This document shows, in pieces, positions 1 through 9,599 of a stretch of 64,000 nt of DNA (position 1 is the first letter of the stretch; the number at the start of each line of letters is the position of its first letter). Made by a program: the position numbers and the translations under genes. Below the pieces are notes generated by a model. It did not search any database, was not told the origin of the DNA, and worked only from the letters and a program-made list of their open reading frames with translations. This stretch comes from Bacteroidales bacterium. Its GTDB lineage: Bacteria > Bacteroidota > Bacteroidia > Bacteroidales > ML635J-15. The DNA is taken from NCBI GenBank assembly GCA_017617125.1, contig JAFZWY010000029.1, forward strand, positions 114,276-178,275. Reading direction: 5' to 3'.

Positions 1-261
1 ACTCAGAACGGAGTGAACGGACGCCTCTTTACGGCAAGCAATGGAAAATCTATTTTCCTTCCAGCTGCTGGTGGATATAGTGATAATACTCTTAATAATG
101 CAGGGGCGGATGGATACTATTGGTCAAGTTCTCTTGCTACAGACAGCCCACGAGGTGCGTTTAGTCTCTTCTTCTATGATAATTCAGGCTACGATTTAGA
201 TGACTTTGAACGTACAGAGGGAATAAGTGTGCGTCCAGTCTGCATGCCGGCACAGAAATAA
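1..261 (+). CDS. FISUMP/DUF1566-type surface protein, C-terminal fragment
   Basis: This is the 3' end of a gene that begins before the window; the frame is open from base 1. The visible 86 residues carry the pattern NGRLFTASNGKSIFLPAAG, then GYYWSS and a closing SVRPVC, which is characteristic of the Fibrobacter succinogenes major paralogous (FISUMP) domain found in many secreted Bacteroidota proteins. Its function is not known; such domains usually sit at the C-terminus of exported or lipid-anchored proteins. It is followed by a strong intrinsic terminator. The GTG at base 13 is internal, not a start. Confidence 0.75.
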   Translation, partial: TQNGVNGRLFTASNGKSIFLPAAGGYSDNTLNNAGADGYYWSSSLATDSPRGAFSLFFYDNSGYDLDDFERTEGISVRPVCMPAQK

Positions 262-292
262 AGAAATTTACGAAGGACGAACTTCAATACAA

Positions 293-323
293 GGCAGTCG
301 GCGAAAGCTGGCTGTCTTTTTTT
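293..323 (+). terminator. Intrinsic terminator with GAAA tetraloop
   Basis: A ten-pair stem (293-302 with 307-316, including GU pairs) is closed by a GAAA tetraloop and followed by seven T. It ends transcription of the FISUMP-type gene and separates it from the helicase operon. Confidence 0.85.
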
Positions 324-371
324 GTTAATAAATATATCTCTTATTAGGTGTGTTCGCTCGGTGGATATGTT

Positions 372-379
372 TACCTTTG
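372..379 (+). promoter_or_regulatory. Promoter -7 element (TACCTTTG) of the helicase-pyr operon
   Basis: TACCTTTG fits the Bacteroidota primary-sigma -7 consensus TAnnTTTG and lies 22 bases before the helicase ATG, giving a short leader. The -33 element is poor (no clean TTTG at the expected distance). Confidence 0.6.
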
Positions 380-401
380 TATTTTGTAAATTGAGAATAA
401 A

Positions 402-1721
402 ATGCGATTTGACGAACTTACATTGCACGACTGTCTTCACGAGGCTGTAGAATCCTTCGGATTCGAGGAAATGACGCGTATACAAGCTGAAACTTTTCAG
501 CCTGTGGTTGACGGTTGCGACATTATGGCTTGTTCGCAGACAGGTTCCGGAAAGACCGTTGCATTTCTGCTCCCTCTTATGGAAAGAATGTTGCGCCATC
601 CTAAAAAGGGCATCAGAGCGTTGGTAATTGCGCCTACGCGTGAACTTTGCATGCAGATCGAAGAGCAGATAGAAGGTCTGGCATATTTTTCCAACCAGTC
701 ATCTATCGCAATATATGGCGGAAACGACCAACAAGGCTTTGGTGATCAGAAAAATGCTCTCGTAAATGGTGTCGACATTGTGGTGGCGACTCCCGGACGA
801 TTGATTTCGCATCTAAACCTCGGTTATGCCGACTTTTCCTCCCTCGATTTCCTTGTACTTGATGAGGCTGACGAAATGCTTGACATGGGTTTCTATCCCG
901 ACATCATGAAGATAGTGAAGCAGTTGCCCGAAAAGCGTCAGTCGCTTATGTTCAGTGCAACAATGCCTGCACAGATAAAGAAACTTGCCGAGCAGATTCT
1001 GGTGGAACCAAAGTTCGTTGACCTTAATTTTTCGAAGCCCGCTGCCGAAATTGACCAGAAGGTTTACATGGTTTACGAAAACGACAAGATGAAACTTTTG
1101 CTTCACACTTTGGACGAACACAAGGGCGAGAAGGTGATAATTTTTGTTGGTAAAAAGCAAAGAGTCGGCGAAATCTCATCGTTCTTGCGAATGAACAATA
1201 TTCCAAACCGACCGATAAATTCAAACTTTACTCAGGAAGAGCGCGAAAACGCAGTTCTCGATTTCAAGAGCGGAAAAATCAACATTGTTGTAACAACAAA
1301 TCTGCTTTCGCGAGGCATCGACATCGACAATGTAAATTTGATTTTGAACTACGATATTCCGCATAAGGCCGAGGATTATGTTCACCGCATTGGTCGTACT
1401 GCACGAGCAGGAAAGGACGGTATGGCTGTAAGTTTTATCGGAGAGGACGAAATAGACCATTTCGACAGAATTGAGAAACTGCTTGAGCGCGTGGTCGAGA
1501 AGTCGCCATTGCCCGATGGCTTTGGCGAAGCTCCCGAGTATAAACCTGGCAGAAAGTCATCGAAACGCAGACATGGAGGTTCGTATCGTGGTGGACGAAA
1601 ATTTTCGGGACGAAAGAAAGTCGTGTCAAAAAATGCAGATGCTGTTTCTGGCGATGCTAAGTCGCACAAGCCGCATCGTCGCAGAAGACCTAGTAATAAA
1701 ACTGAAAACAAAGGAGAATAA
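402..1721 (+). CDS. DEAD-box RNA helicase (RhlE-like)
   Basis: ATP-dependent RNA helicase of 439 residues, expected in RNA remodelling, ribosome assembly or mRNA decay in the cytoplasm. Visible motifs: Q-motif around residues 19-28, Walker A SQTGSGKT at 45-52, PTREL near 79, TPGR near 130, DEAD at 154-157, SAT at 185-187 and HRIGRTARAG at 328-337. Motif V reads VTTNLLSRGIDI, with TN where most members have TD. The last 70 residues form a basic Arg/Lys/Gly-rich RNA-binding tail. It is the first gene of a five-gene run with pyrK three bases downstream, an unusual partner for pyrimidine genes. Confidence 0.93.
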   Translation: MRFDELTLHDCLHEAVESFGFEEMTRIQAETFQPVVDGCDIMACSQTGSGKTVAFLLPLMERMLRHPKKGIRALVIAPTRELCMQIEEQIEGLAYFSNQSSIAIYGGNDQQGFGDQKNALVNGVDIVVATPGRLISHLNLGYADFSSLDFLVLDEADEMLDMGFYPDIMKIVKQLPEKRQSLMFSATMPAQIKKLAEQILVEPKFVDLNFSKPAAEIDQKVYMVYENDKMKLLLHTLDEHKGEKVIIFVGKKQRVGEISSFLRMNNIPNRPINSNFTQEERENAVLDFKSGKINIVVTTNLLSRGIDIDNVNLILNYDIPHKAEDYVHRIGRTARAGKDGMAVSFIGEDEIDHFDRIEKLLERVVEKSPLPDGFGEAPEYKPGRKSSKRRHGGSYRGGRKFSGRKKVVSKNADAVSGDAKSHKPHRRRRPSNKTENKGE

Positions 1722-1724
1722 TAT

Positions 1725-2498
1725 ATGAGCAAGAAAGTAATCAGTGACTTGCGTGTAGTAGGGAACGAAAGAATAGGAGGTTCGTTCTTCATGCTCACAT
1801 TGCAAAGCGAGGATGCACTGCCGGTTATTATGCCGGCTCAGTTTGCCGAAGTCAAGATAAATAATTCGGTGGGAACTTTTCTTCGCCGTCCCATAAGCAT
1901 ACACGATGTCGATTACGACAAGCAGACAATTCAACTTTTGGTGAAGATTGCCGGCGAAGGAACAGCAACTCTTGCGCACTTGCGTGAGGGCGATTTGCTG
2001 AATGTGGTATTCCCGTTGGGCAACACTTTTGCTTTGCCATTGTCGGGCCGAGTGTTGCTTGTCGGAGGGGGCGTTGGCGTGGCTCCATTGCTGTTCACTG
2101 CAAGGTATATGCAGAGGTTCGGCTTCCGTCCCGACATTTTGCTCGGCTACCGCAGTAAGTCAAACATTTTGCGCAAGGAAGTTTACGAGAAGTTTGGCAA
2201 CGTGTTCTATTCAACCGACGACGGAAGTTTTGGCGAGAAAGGAACTGTAATGCAGCATTCGATATTCAATTCCGAAAGCTTCCCATATACCGAAATCCTT
2301 GCTTGCGGACCAGAACCTATGATGCGCGCACTTGCAAAATGGTCTTTGGAACACAAGGTGGAATGCGAGGTTTCGCTCGAAAATAAGATGGCATGCGGAA
2401 TTGGCGCTTGCCTGTGCTGCGTGCAGAATACAAAAGAAGGTCACAAGTGCGTATGCACCGAAGGCCCAGTGTTTAACGTAAAGCAATTGCTATGGTAA
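1725..2498 (+). CDS. pyrK: Dihydroorotate dehydrogenase electron transfer subunit PyrK
   Basis: FAD and [2Fe-2S] subunit of class 1B dihydroorotate dehydrogenase; it passes electrons from the catalytic PyrD to NAD+ in de novo UMP synthesis. Seen: the FAD-binding RRPIS at residues 54-58, the nucleotide-binding loop GGGVGVAP at 114-121, and a C-terminal cysteine cluster ([10 protein letters not shown] followed by KCVC) that supplies the iron-sulfur ligands. Length 257 is normal. The gene overlaps pyrD by 7 bp, consistent with making a two-subunit complex from one message. Confidence 0.95.
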   Translation: MSKKVISDLRVVGNERIGGSFFMLTLQSEDALPVIMPAQFAEVKINNSVGTFLRRPISIHDVDYDKQTIQLLVKIAGEGTATLAHLREGDLLNVVFPLGNTFALPLSGRVLLVGGGVGVAPLLFTARYMQRFGFRPDILLGYRSKSNILRKEVYEKFGNVFYSTDDGSFGEKGTVMQHSIFNSESFPYTEILACGPEPMMRALAKWSLEHKVECEVSLENKMACGIGACLCCVQNTKEGHKCVCTEGPVFNVKQLLW

Positions 2499-3403
2499 AC
2501 TTGAATGTTGATTTTAACGGATTGAAACTGAAAAATCCTGTGCTTACAGCATCTGGAACTTTCGGTTTTGGCTTGGAATATGCCGATTTTGTTGACCTTG
2601 AACGACTTGGCGGTTTCATTGTAAAGGGTACTACCTTGAACCCACGCGAAGGAAATCCTTATCCGCGTATGGCTGAGACTGCATCGGGAATGTTGAACGC
2701 TGTAGGACTTCAGAACAAGGGCGTAGATTACTTCTGTAAGGAAACATATCTGCAGTTGAAGGACTTGAAAACCAATGTGCTTGTAAATGTTAGCGGTTCG
2801 TGCGTAGAGGATTATGTTGAAACCGCGCGTCGAGTAGGGGAATTGCCTAATATTCCAGCAATAGAACTTAATATTTCTTGTCCAAATGTGAAGGAAGGCG
2901 GTATGGCTTTCGGTACCGACCCGAAATCGGCTGGCGAGGTGGTTTCTGCAGTGCGCAAGGCATACGGAAAGCATTTGATGGTAAAACTTTCGCCCAATGT
3001 AACTAACATAGTATCAATAGCAAAGGCTGTGGAAGATGCTGGTGCCGATTCGGTTTCGCTGGTCAACACTTTCTTGGGTATGGCAATCGATGTAAGGACA
3101 CGTCGTCCAAAACTTTCAACCATAACTGGCGGAATGTCGGGACCTGCAATAAAGCCGATAGCAGTGCGAATGGTTTGGCAGGTAGCTCATAATGTGAAGA
3201 TTCCAGTTTGCGGACTTGGCGGCATTGTAACTGCTGAAGATGCAATAGAGTTTTTGCTTGCCGGTGCTTCGTGCATTCAGGTTGGAACTGCCAATTTCCT
3301 TTATCCCGATGCAACCGTGCGTGTGCTCGACGGCATCGAATTGTACTGCGAAAAATATGGCGTGAAATATATTTCTGAACTTATTGGCGGAATGAAGCAA
3401 TGA
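2492..3403 (+). CDS. pyrD: Dihydroorotate dehydrogenase B catalytic subunit PyrD
   Basis: Oxidises dihydroorotate to orotate using FMN, with PyrK as electron outlet. The 303-residue TIM-barrel protein begins with the class 1 FMN site ([13 protein letters not shown]) and carries [11 protein letters not shown] with Cys130, the catalytic base of class 1B enzymes (class 2 enzymes have Ser). [17 protein letters not shown] near the C-terminus is the FMN phosphate-binding region. It starts inside pyrK and its end overlaps the next gene by 4 bp, so translation of the run is likely coupled. Confidence 0.95.
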   Translation: MVNLNVDFNGLKLKNPVLTASGTFGFGLEYADFVDLERLGGFIVKGTTLNPREGNPYPRMAETASGMLNAVGLQNKGVDYFCKETYLQLKDLKTNVLVNVSGSCVEDYVETARRVGELPNIPAIELNISCPNVKEGGMAFGTDPKSAGEVVSAVRKAYGKHLMVKLSPNVTNIVSIAKAVEDAGADSVSLVNTFLGMAIDVRTRRPKLSTITGGMSGPAIKPIAVRMVWQVAHNVKIPVCGLGGIVTAEDAIEFLLAGASCIQVGTANFLYPDATVRVLDGIELYCEKYGVKYISELIGGMKQ

Positions 3404-4656
3404 AAAAGCTTGTCGTAATATTGTTGATGCTTGTTTTCTCGTTGTCGGGGAATTGTGCATATATGCTAATTCCCATGGACGAGTCCCAGACCGACCATTT
3501 GAAGGCCTACGGCATCACATACTGGTCGTTGGAACAAGGACTTGAGGCATGGTGGTTGCTTAACTATCGTGGCGGAAGTTTTATAATAGGTTTTTCGTCC
3601 AATTTGGAGCGTGAGTGTATTTTGCGTAATGTTTCATATGAGATTATTGCTGATGCACAAAAGAATGCCATTTTCAACGATATCTCGGCGCCATCGGTAA
3701 ATCAAGACGCAATTAAATTGGAAAAAGCGCCTAAGATTGCCGTTTATACTCCTCCCATTTCCCAGCCATGGGACGATGCTGTGACTTTGGCGCTTACTTA
3801 CGCCGAAATACCATACGACAAGATTTACGATACCGAAATCATCGAGGGGAAACTAGCTGAATACGACTGGCTTCACCTTCATCACGAGGACTTTACTGGT
3901 CAGTATGGTAAGTTTTATGCATCTTATGCCCGAATGACGTGGTATCAGGAAAGACAGAAGTTGAGCGAGGAGGAAGCTGCAAATCTTGGCTTTAGCAAGG
4001 TGTCGAAATTGAAACTTGCAGTAGTATTGGCGATTAAGCAGTATGTTTTCAATGGTGGCTTTATGTTTGCTATGTGCGCTGCTACCGATACTTTTGACAT
4101 TGCCCTTGCTGCAGCCAATACTGATATTTGCGAATATATGTTCGATGGTGACGGCATGGATCCTAATGCACAGCAAAAGCTGGACTACGATAATTGTCTT
4201 GCTTTCCAGAACTTTACGGTGAAGACAAATCCATACGAGTACGAGTTTTCCGATATCGATGTAACTCAGTCGAAACGCGCAGGTACAAACGAGGACTATT
4301 TCTCGCTGTTCGAGTTTTCGGCAAAGTGGGATCCAGTTCCAACAATGCTTTGTCAGAACCATGCTGCGTTGATTCATGGATTCATGGGACAGACAACCGC
4401 TTTCAAAAGAGATCTTATTAAGCCTAACGTATTGATAATGGGCGAGAACAAGTCGATGAACGAAGCCCGATATATTCACGGAGAATACGGACAGGGAATG
4501 TGGACTTTCTATGGCGGACACGACCCCGAGGATTATAGGCATTATGTTGGTGACGAGAAAACCGATTTGTCGCTTTATCCGAATTCGCCAGGTTACAGGT
4601 TGATTCTTAACAATGTGCTTTTCCCTGCTGCAAAGAAGAAAAAACAAAAGACTTAA
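3400..4656 (+). CDS. Secreted protein of the Bacteroidota family often labelled 'asparagine synthetase B'
   Basis: 418 residues with a signal peptide (about 1-19, ending SGNCA). From memory, close relatives in Bacteroidales share the start [19 protein letters not shown] and are widely annotated as asparagine synthetase B. That label does not fit what is seen: there is no N-terminal nucleophile Cys, no ATP pyrophosphatase loop, and the protein appears exported. Other features are [16 protein letters not shown] near 120, [16 protein letters not shown] near 155 and a C-terminal [15 protein letters not shown], reminiscent of glutamine-amidotransferase-like folds. Function is unknown. It overlaps pyrD by 4 bp and is followed after 3 bp by another secreted protein. 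Confidence 0.7.
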   Translation: MKKLVVILLMLVFSLSGNCAYMLIPMDESQTDHLKAYGITYWSLEQGLEAWWLLNYRGGSFIIGFSSNLERECILRNVSYEIIADAQKNAIFNDISAPSVNQDAIKLEKAPKIAVYTPPISQPWDDAVTLALTYAEIPYDKIYDTEIIEGKLAEYDWLHLHHEDFTGQYGKFYASYARMTWYQERQKLSEEEAANLGFSKVSKLKLAVVLAIKQYVFNGGFMFAMCAATDTFDIALAAANTDICEYMFDGDGMDPNAQQKLDYDNCLAFQNFTVKTNPYEYEFSDIDVTQSKRAGTNEDYFSLFEFSAKWDPVPTMLCQNHAALIHGFMGQTTAFKRDLIKPNVLIMGENKSMNEARYIHGEYGQGMWTFYGGHDPEDYRHYVGDEKTDLSLYPNSPGYRLILNNVLFPAAKKKKQKT

Positions 4657-4659
4657 ACC

Positions 4660-5394
4660 ATGAGAAAATGTATCGTCATATTGTTTTGTGTATTTGCCTT
4701 GTTTCAGGCGAATGCTCAGTTCTTTGACAATACTTTGGTAAAAGTCCGTCCGTTCAAATTCTTTTTCAATCCCAATATAGGGCTGGAAAAGCCGTTGTCA
4801 TCCATGTTTAGTCTTACTACCGAGGTTGCATATCGCAGGTTCGATAATTTTTCGGACGGTAGCCTCGACGGACAGTTTTTCAATGAAAGCACAACTTTTC
4901 TAGGTGATGCCAGCAAACGTAAGTTCAACGGTGTGGAATTCGCATTTGGAGCACGTATGTATCTGATAACGATTCCTACAAAAGAACTAGAAGGCTATTA
5001 TTGGATTGCGCCTTTCGGATTGTATTACGAGGCAATTGTCGATTATGGTCATTCGTGGGCCTACGATATGCAGATATATGATTATGGACGTTCTGTTTCC
5101 GCAGATGCAAATTGGCCGTACTATAGGGCAGATGTAAGGCTCGACAATTTATCGTTAATAATGATGATCGGCTATCAGTCCAATTTTATGAATACACTTT
5201 CGATAGATCTTAATATTGGCGCAAGGTATTATTGTGTTTCGTCTGATAAGCGTGAAGTTGTGTCGGCAAATCCGACTGACGACGGAATAAATTGTGGTGA
5301 TGTAATCCGTGACAAGAATCCGCGCTGGCGTGTTGCAGGGCGTTTTACAATAGGGTATTATATAAGATACGACTGGATGAAGAAGAGACGGTAG
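4660..5394 (+). CDS. Secreted outer-membrane barrel-like protein, function unknown
   Basis: 244 residues with a clear signal peptide (residues 1-19, ANAQ cleavage). The mature part has alternating aromatic strands typical of outer-membrane beta-barrels, for example YYWIAPFGLYYEAIVD and RFTIGYYIRYDWM at the end. No catalytic motif is recognised. It closes the helicase-pyr run three bases after the previous gene and converges with the lipid kinase gene one base away, with no terminator visible between them. It probably works in the envelope with the secreted protein encoded just upstream. Confidence 0.6.
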   Translation: MRKCIVILFCVFALFQANAQFFDNTLVKVRPFKFFFNPNIGLEKPLSSMFSLTTEVAYRRFDNFSDGSLDGQFFNESTTFLGDASKRKFNGVEFAFGARMYLITIPTKELEGYYWIAPFGLYYEAIVDYGHSWAYDMQIYDYGRSVSADANWPYYRADVRLDNLSLIMMIGYQSNFMNTLSIDLNIGARYYCVSSDKREVVSANPTDDGINCGDVIRDKNPRWRVAGRFTIGYYIRYDWMKKRR

Positions 5395-5395
5395 T

Positions 5396-6322
5396 TTAGT
5401 CAATTACATTCAGTCCGCCTTTAATCATTGATATTTCGTAGGGGCTGTCGCCGATGATTTCTCCATCGGTTTCGGCAAAAGTAGGATAGTCGAATGTTAC
5501 TCTGAGACTGTTTTCGGTGCGGGCAAATGCAACTTTTTTGCTCTTGAGCTGAGTAATAGTGCCGTTGTATAATTTGCTTACATTCCTTATTACAAAGAAT
5601 TTGCCTATATCACCGAAAATGGATATGTCGTATGCGCCGTCGTTCATTATGGCTTCGGGTGTCTGTTGCATTCCACCTCCGGAATATTTTCCGTTGGCAA
5701 TGCTTATCGAAAGGACTTTCCCATTGAAATTAAAATCGTCGGATTCGATTTTGACATTACGCTTTTTGCATTTCAACAGGCATTTTAGCAGACTGAGCAG
5801 ATAAGTGATTTCCTTGCCGCGCTGTTCGTGCGAAAGTTCGTTTGTCATCTTAACGATCTCTGCATCAAAGCCAAAACCAATGCTGTTGATGAAATATTTA
5901 GTATGTCTTTCTCCATTTTCGGAGAATGTCACGACACCGACATCTTGTTTTGTAATATTGTGCTTGAGTATGCGCTCGATTGAAGTCTTGTAGTCGTTTT
6001 CCCATCCGTAGTAGCGGTTCCAGTCGTTTGCAGTGCCCATGGGGATTGAGCCTAGGCAGATTTCGGAGTAGGGGACTTCGGGTTGCGAGAAAATTCCGTT
6101 TACAACCTCGTTGGTTGTGCCGTCGCCACCAAGAACAATAAGATTTCGGTATCCTTCGGCGAGGATTCGTGGAATGTTGACAATGGCATCGCCAGCCGAT
6201 TTTGTGAGGTAGTGTCCGTATTCAATGCCATTTTCGTCAAGATAAGCTAGAATTTCCTTCCAGATTCTTCCCTTGTCGTTGCCCGAATTGGGGTTTACTA
6301 TGAAAAACAAATCGGCTTTCAT
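5396..6322 (-). CDS. Diacylglycerol/lipid kinase family protein (YegS/BmrU type)
   Basis: 308-residue member of the DAGK catalytic-domain family, which phosphorylates lipid alcohols such as diacylglycerol, sphingosine or YegS-type substrates. Seen: the nucleotide loop NPNSG at residues 10-14 and the signature GGDGTTNE at 65-72; the C-terminal beta-sandwich half contains GGGMQQTPEA. The start abuts the end of sufS with no gap, so the two are likely co-transcribed. The substrate cannot be told from the sequence. Confidence 0.88.
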   Translation of the reverse strand: MKADLFFIVNPNSGNDKGRIWKEILAYLDENGIEYGHYLTKSAGDAIVNIPRILAEGYRNLIVLGGDGTTNEVVNGIFSQPEVPYSEICLGSIPMGTANDWNRYYGWENDYKTSIERILKHNITKQDVGVVTFSENGERHTKYFINSIGFGFDAEIVKMTNELSHEQRGKEITYLLSLLKCLLKCKKRNVKIESDDFNFNGKVLSISIANGKYSGGGMQQTPEAIMNDGAYDISIFGDIGKFFVIRNVSKLYNGTITQLKSKKVAFARTENSLRVTFDYPTFAETDGEIIGDSPYEISMIKGGLNVID

Positions 6323-7540
6323 TTAAAACATTGTTTTTATGCGTTTGAGTCCATTGATGAAAATATCAATTTCTTCCATTGTGTTGTAGAATGCGAACGA
6401 TGCGCGAGCTGTTCCTGTGATGCCAAAATGTTGCATTGCCGGTTCTGCGCAATGTGTACCAGTACGTATTGCAATGCCGAGCTGGTCGAGTAGAATGCCT
6501 GCATCGGAGAAATGTATTCCGTCCATTACGAACGAAATGAGGCTTGCCTTGTGTGGCGCGGTACCGATTATTCTAACCCAGTCGAGCTGAGAAATCTGTT
6601 CGGTGGCGTAGTCGAGAAGTTGTTTCTCGTAGGCTTCAATTTCTGGAATTCCAATATTCTGGATGTACAAAATTGCCTTTTCGAGGGCAATGGCATCGAT
6701 GTAGTTTGGTGTCCCTGCTTCGAACTTGAACGGCAGCACATTGTAGGTTGTCTTGGCAAAGCTTACGCTTTCGATCATTTCGCCACCGCCTTGGTAGGGA
6801 ACCATTTGTTCCAGAAGCGATTTTTTGCCGTAGAGTACGCCTACACCGGTAGGGCCATAGGTCTTGTGTCCCGAGAACACATAGAAGTCGCAGTCGAGTG
6901 CCTGGACATCGACATTTGTATGTTGTACGCCCTGTGCTCCGTCGATTAGGACGGGAATGTTGTGCTTGTGGGCGGTGTCAATGATTTCCTTTATTGGGTT
7001 TACCGTGCCGAGAACATTGGAGATTTGCGTTACGGCTACGATTTTTGTGCGGTCGGTAATCAGTGATTCCAATTTACCGACTTCGAGGACTCCGTTGTCG
7101 TCGAATGGCAGAACCTTGATTTTCGACTTTTTGCGGTCGCAGAGGAGTTGCCATGGCACGATGTCGGAGTGGTGCTCCATTTCGGAGACAATTATTTCGT
7201 CGCCTTCGCCGATGAAAGTCTCGCCGAACGAGTAGGCGACAAGGTTGATGGATTCGGTAGTTCCGCGTGTGAAGATTATTTCTTCGGTGGAACTTGCGTT
7301 TATGAATTTCCGAACAGTTTCGCGGGCACGCTCGTTGGCTTCGGTGGCGAAGTTGCTGAGGTAGTGCACTCCGCGATGTATGTTCGAATTGAAGCGCGAA
7401 TAGTATTCGGCTATCGTGTCGATTACTATTCGCGGCTTTTGTGATGTTGCTGCATTGTCGAAATAGACAAGCGGCTTGTTATGAACCTTTTCTGAAAGTA
7501 TCGGGAAATCCTTCCTGATTTCTTTTACATCAAAATTCAC
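6323..7540 (-). CDS. sufS: Cysteine desulfurase SufS
   Basis: PLP enzyme that takes sulfur from cysteine and hands the persulfide to SufE for Fe-S cluster assembly. The 405-residue protein aligns with group II desulfurases: PLP lysine in FSGHKTYGP at Lys226 and the persulfide cysteine in RTGTHCAEP at Cys364, the same numbers as the E. coli enzyme. The sufE gene is elsewhere in the window (25956-26372), and sufBCD are not seen. It lies 14 bp after the Omp28-like gene and abuts the lipid kinase gene. Confidence 0.93.
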   Translation of the reverse strand: MNFDVKEIRKDFPILSEKVHNKPLVYFDNAATSQKPRIVIDTIAEYYSRFNSNIHRGVHYLSNFATEANERARETVRKFINASSTEEIIFTRGTTESINLVAYSFGETFIGEGDEIIVSEMEHHSDIVPWQLLCDRKKSKIKVLPFDDNGVLEVGKLESLITDRTKIVAVTQISNVLGTVNPIKEIIDTAHKHNIPVLIDGAQGVQHTNVDVQALDCDFYVFSGHKTYGPTGVGVLYGKKSLLEQMVPYQGGGEMIESVSFAKTTYNVLPFKFEAGTPNYIDAIALEKAILYIQNIGIPEIEAYEKQLLDYATEQISQLDWVRIIGTAPHKASLISFVMDGIHFSDAGILLDQLGIAIRTGTHCAEPAMQHFGITGTARASFAFYNTMEEIDIFINGLKRIKTMF

Positions 7541-7554
7541 TTTTTGAAATTTAA

Positions 7555-9447
7555 TTATTCTACGATAAGTTTGTTAACCTTTACGTTGTTTCCGGTGTAG
7601 GTCTTCAAAGTGTAAATACCCTTGGCATTGTTGCGTAAATCGATAGTTGCATTGTCGGCGTTAACCTGCTGCTGCATTACGAGCTTACCGGTAATGTCAT
7701 ATACCTCTATGCTTTCGATGTTGCTAGCTGATATTGAGAACAAACCATCCGATGGGTTGGGGAAGATGCTTGTTTCAACGTTTTCTTCAGCAATGTCAGT
7801 AACATAGTAGTCGCTAACCTTGAATTGCTTCGACTGCATTACACGACCCTGAGTGTGATTTTCAACCCATACAGCAACCTTGCACTTTGAAATATCGTAG
7901 TCGTCGCTTACTGTGATTGTGTAGCTTGTCGAGAACTGGTTGTTTGTATCAAAAGTTGCTGCTGTGCCATTATAATTTGGATAGAGAACTCTAACCATGT
8001 TGTTCAATTTGTTGTATCCTTGCCAAGTGTATGTGAGGTCTTCTGTTAGTGCCGCCATAATGACAATTTGATCGTTGCCAAAATAATCTGATAATTTCTC
8101 GGCCGTAACGTTTAGAGTGAAAGTTTTGCTGTTAACCTCTGTTTGAATGAGTTCTGCTGTTAAATTATAGATAGAATTAATTTCTTTTATATAATTGTAC
8201 ATCTGGGTGTATTGGGTTTTCATATCATTAACGTTTGTAACAACACCAGACATTCCAATATATCCATCGAAAAGAACACCAGGAGTGGCACCTTCAAAAT
8301 CGTATTGGTTTCCGAACATATCGCGTTTTGAATCCCACCAATTATATCTATTTGCTGATTGTGTGTAACCAAAGTCATTTGCTGTTTGATGGTCAAGTAC
8401 TATCATATTGAAGTTGCCGGTTGCTTCCATTTGGTCTAAGGCTCTTACTGCATACGGACAATAACCGCAACCAACACGAGAATATATTTCTACAAGTACA
8501 TTTTCCCTTTCAACGCCACCTTCGATAACAGCCTGTGCTGTATTTGATGCTGCTGAGTAGCCTATTGCTGTTCCGCAGTATGCGCGAACCTGGTAGTTGT
8601 AGGTCATTGGGTAGAGGTGTGTATCGGTGTATGAAGTTGCGGTTGTCGTTGCAATTTCTTCGCCTTCGCGTGAGATTGAGTAATAAACGAGGTCATCGTT
8701 GTCAACTGCTGTCCAGCTAAGAGCGACGTCGTTTTCATTCTGTACGGTGGCAGTAAGGTTTGTCGGAGCTGCTGGAGCGGTAGCCTGTTCAATTACAAGG
8801 TCGTCTATGTAGTATAGACCTGATTGGTTGTTGGCAGTGTGCGAGTAGAAGTCGATAGCATCAAGCTTGCAGGTTGTGCCGTCGCCGTTTGTTCCCTTGC
8901 TCCACTGGTACGAGAGGACAAATTCGTCGTTTAGATAGAAATCGATCCAGTCGTTGTCGAGGTCTACAAAGTGCTGGATTTTAGTCCACGAGTCAGCAGT
9001 GTATGGGTGGGTGTACTGACTTCCGTTGGCGTCGATTGTGATTGTACCATTGTTGAATGTCAACTGAATACCCCATTGTGAGTCTTGACCGTTGAAATCC
9101 TGTAGGATGTTGTAGTAGCCAGTATGTGATGCTGGTACGTACATGTAGAATTCTACTCTGTAGCGACCTGTAGTGAGGTCATTCATGTTGAGGATAACAT
9201 CGGTTTCGGTAGAACCGCTGATGTATGCCTTCATCGACTTGGTTCCGTTGTGAGCCTGTTCTTCGCTGACGAGTCCGCCAAGAACGCCTGTTCCCCACAT
9301 TTCCCATTGCGGAGCTGCTACGGTTGACATATATGAACCTGCGTCATACGATTCAAAGTTTTCGTTTACAACCTGCTGCGAATTTGCAGAGATTGACATC
9401 AGCAATGCTGTTGCTGTAGCGATAATAAAGTAATAAAATCTTCTCAT
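7555..9447 (-). CDS. T9SS-sorted Omp28-like protein with lectin-like and Fn3 domains
   Basis: 630-residue secreted protein. Order: signal peptide (about 1-23, start MRRFYYF), a concanavalin/LamG-like domain to about 215 (TGYYNILQDFNG, DLDNDWIDFYLNDEF), a fibronectin type III domain (APTNLTATV to about 310), an Omp28-like thioredoxin-fold domain with VGCGYCPYA, and a T9SS sorting domain starting IFPNPSDG and ending KLIVE. The protein is expected to cross the outer membrane by T9SS and be anchored or released. The CGYC pair may be redox active. The longer start at 9489 is rejected because a -7 element (9476-9483) lies within it. Confidence 0.85.
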   Translation of the reverse strand: MRRFYYFIIATATALLMSISANSQQVVNENFESYDAGSYMSTVAAPQWEMWGTGVLGGLVSEEQAHNGTKSMKAYISGSTETDVILNMNDLTTGRYRVEFYMYVPASHTGYYNILQDFNGQDSQWGIQLTFNNGTITIDANGSQYTHPYTADSWTKIQHFVDLDNDWIDFYLNDEFVLSYQWSKGTNGDGTTCKLDAIDFYSHTANNQSGLYYIDDLVIEQATAPAAPTNLTATVQNENDVALSWTAVDNDDLVYYSISREGEEIATTTATSYTDTHLYPMTYNYQVRAYCGTAIGYSAASNTAQAVIEGGVERENVLVEIYSRVGCGYCPYAVRALDQMEATGNFNMIVLDHQTANDFGYTQSANRYNWWDSKRDMFGNQYDFEGATPGVLFDGYIGMSGVVTNVNDMKTQYTQMYNYIKEINSIYNLTAELIQTEVNSKTFTLNVTAEKLSDYFGNDQIVIMAALTEDLTYTWQGYNKLNNMVRVLYPNYNGTAATFDTNNQFSTSYTITVSDDYDISKCKVAVWVENHTQGRVMQSKQFKVSDYYVTDIAEENVETSIFPNPSDGLFSISASNIESIEVYDITGKLVMQQQVNADNATIDLRNNAKGIYTLKTYTGNNVKVNKLIVE

Positions 9448-9475
9448 AAGACAAAAATTTGACATTAATAATGCA

Positions 9476-9483
9476 CAAAGATA
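9476..9483 (-). promoter_or_regulatory. Promoter -7 element (TATCTTTG) of the Omp28-like gene
   Basis: TATCTTTG on the minus strand, 28 bases before the ATG at 9447. It supports that start. No clean -33 element is seen. Confidence 0.5.
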
Positions 9484-9547
9484 AAACAAATTTTGGATTT
9501 ATGATTTTGGATTTGCGATTTTTTGATTGGGATTATAAATTTTGCAA

Positions 9548-9579
9548 TTGTAGAGACGTGGCACGCCGCGTCTCTACAA
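9548..9579. repeat. Palindromic intergenic element, GTAGAGACG family
   Basis: An 11-base perfect inverted repeat (TTGTAGAGACG at 9548-9558 with its complement at 9569-9579) around a 10-base GC-rich centre. It stands out from the AT-rich spacer. Very similar palindromes are, from memory, scattered in intergenic DNA of other Bacteroidota and of cyanobacteria. It lies downstream of the CarboxypepD_reg-like gene and could also fold in RNA. Confidence 0.7.
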
Positions 9580-9599
9580 ATTATATTGTACATTGTCAA

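Noticed and set aside
3400..4656. Naming this gene asnB
   Set aside because: Signal peptide present and no AsnB glutaminase Cys or ATP pyrophosphatase loop; only the family habit of annotation supports the name.
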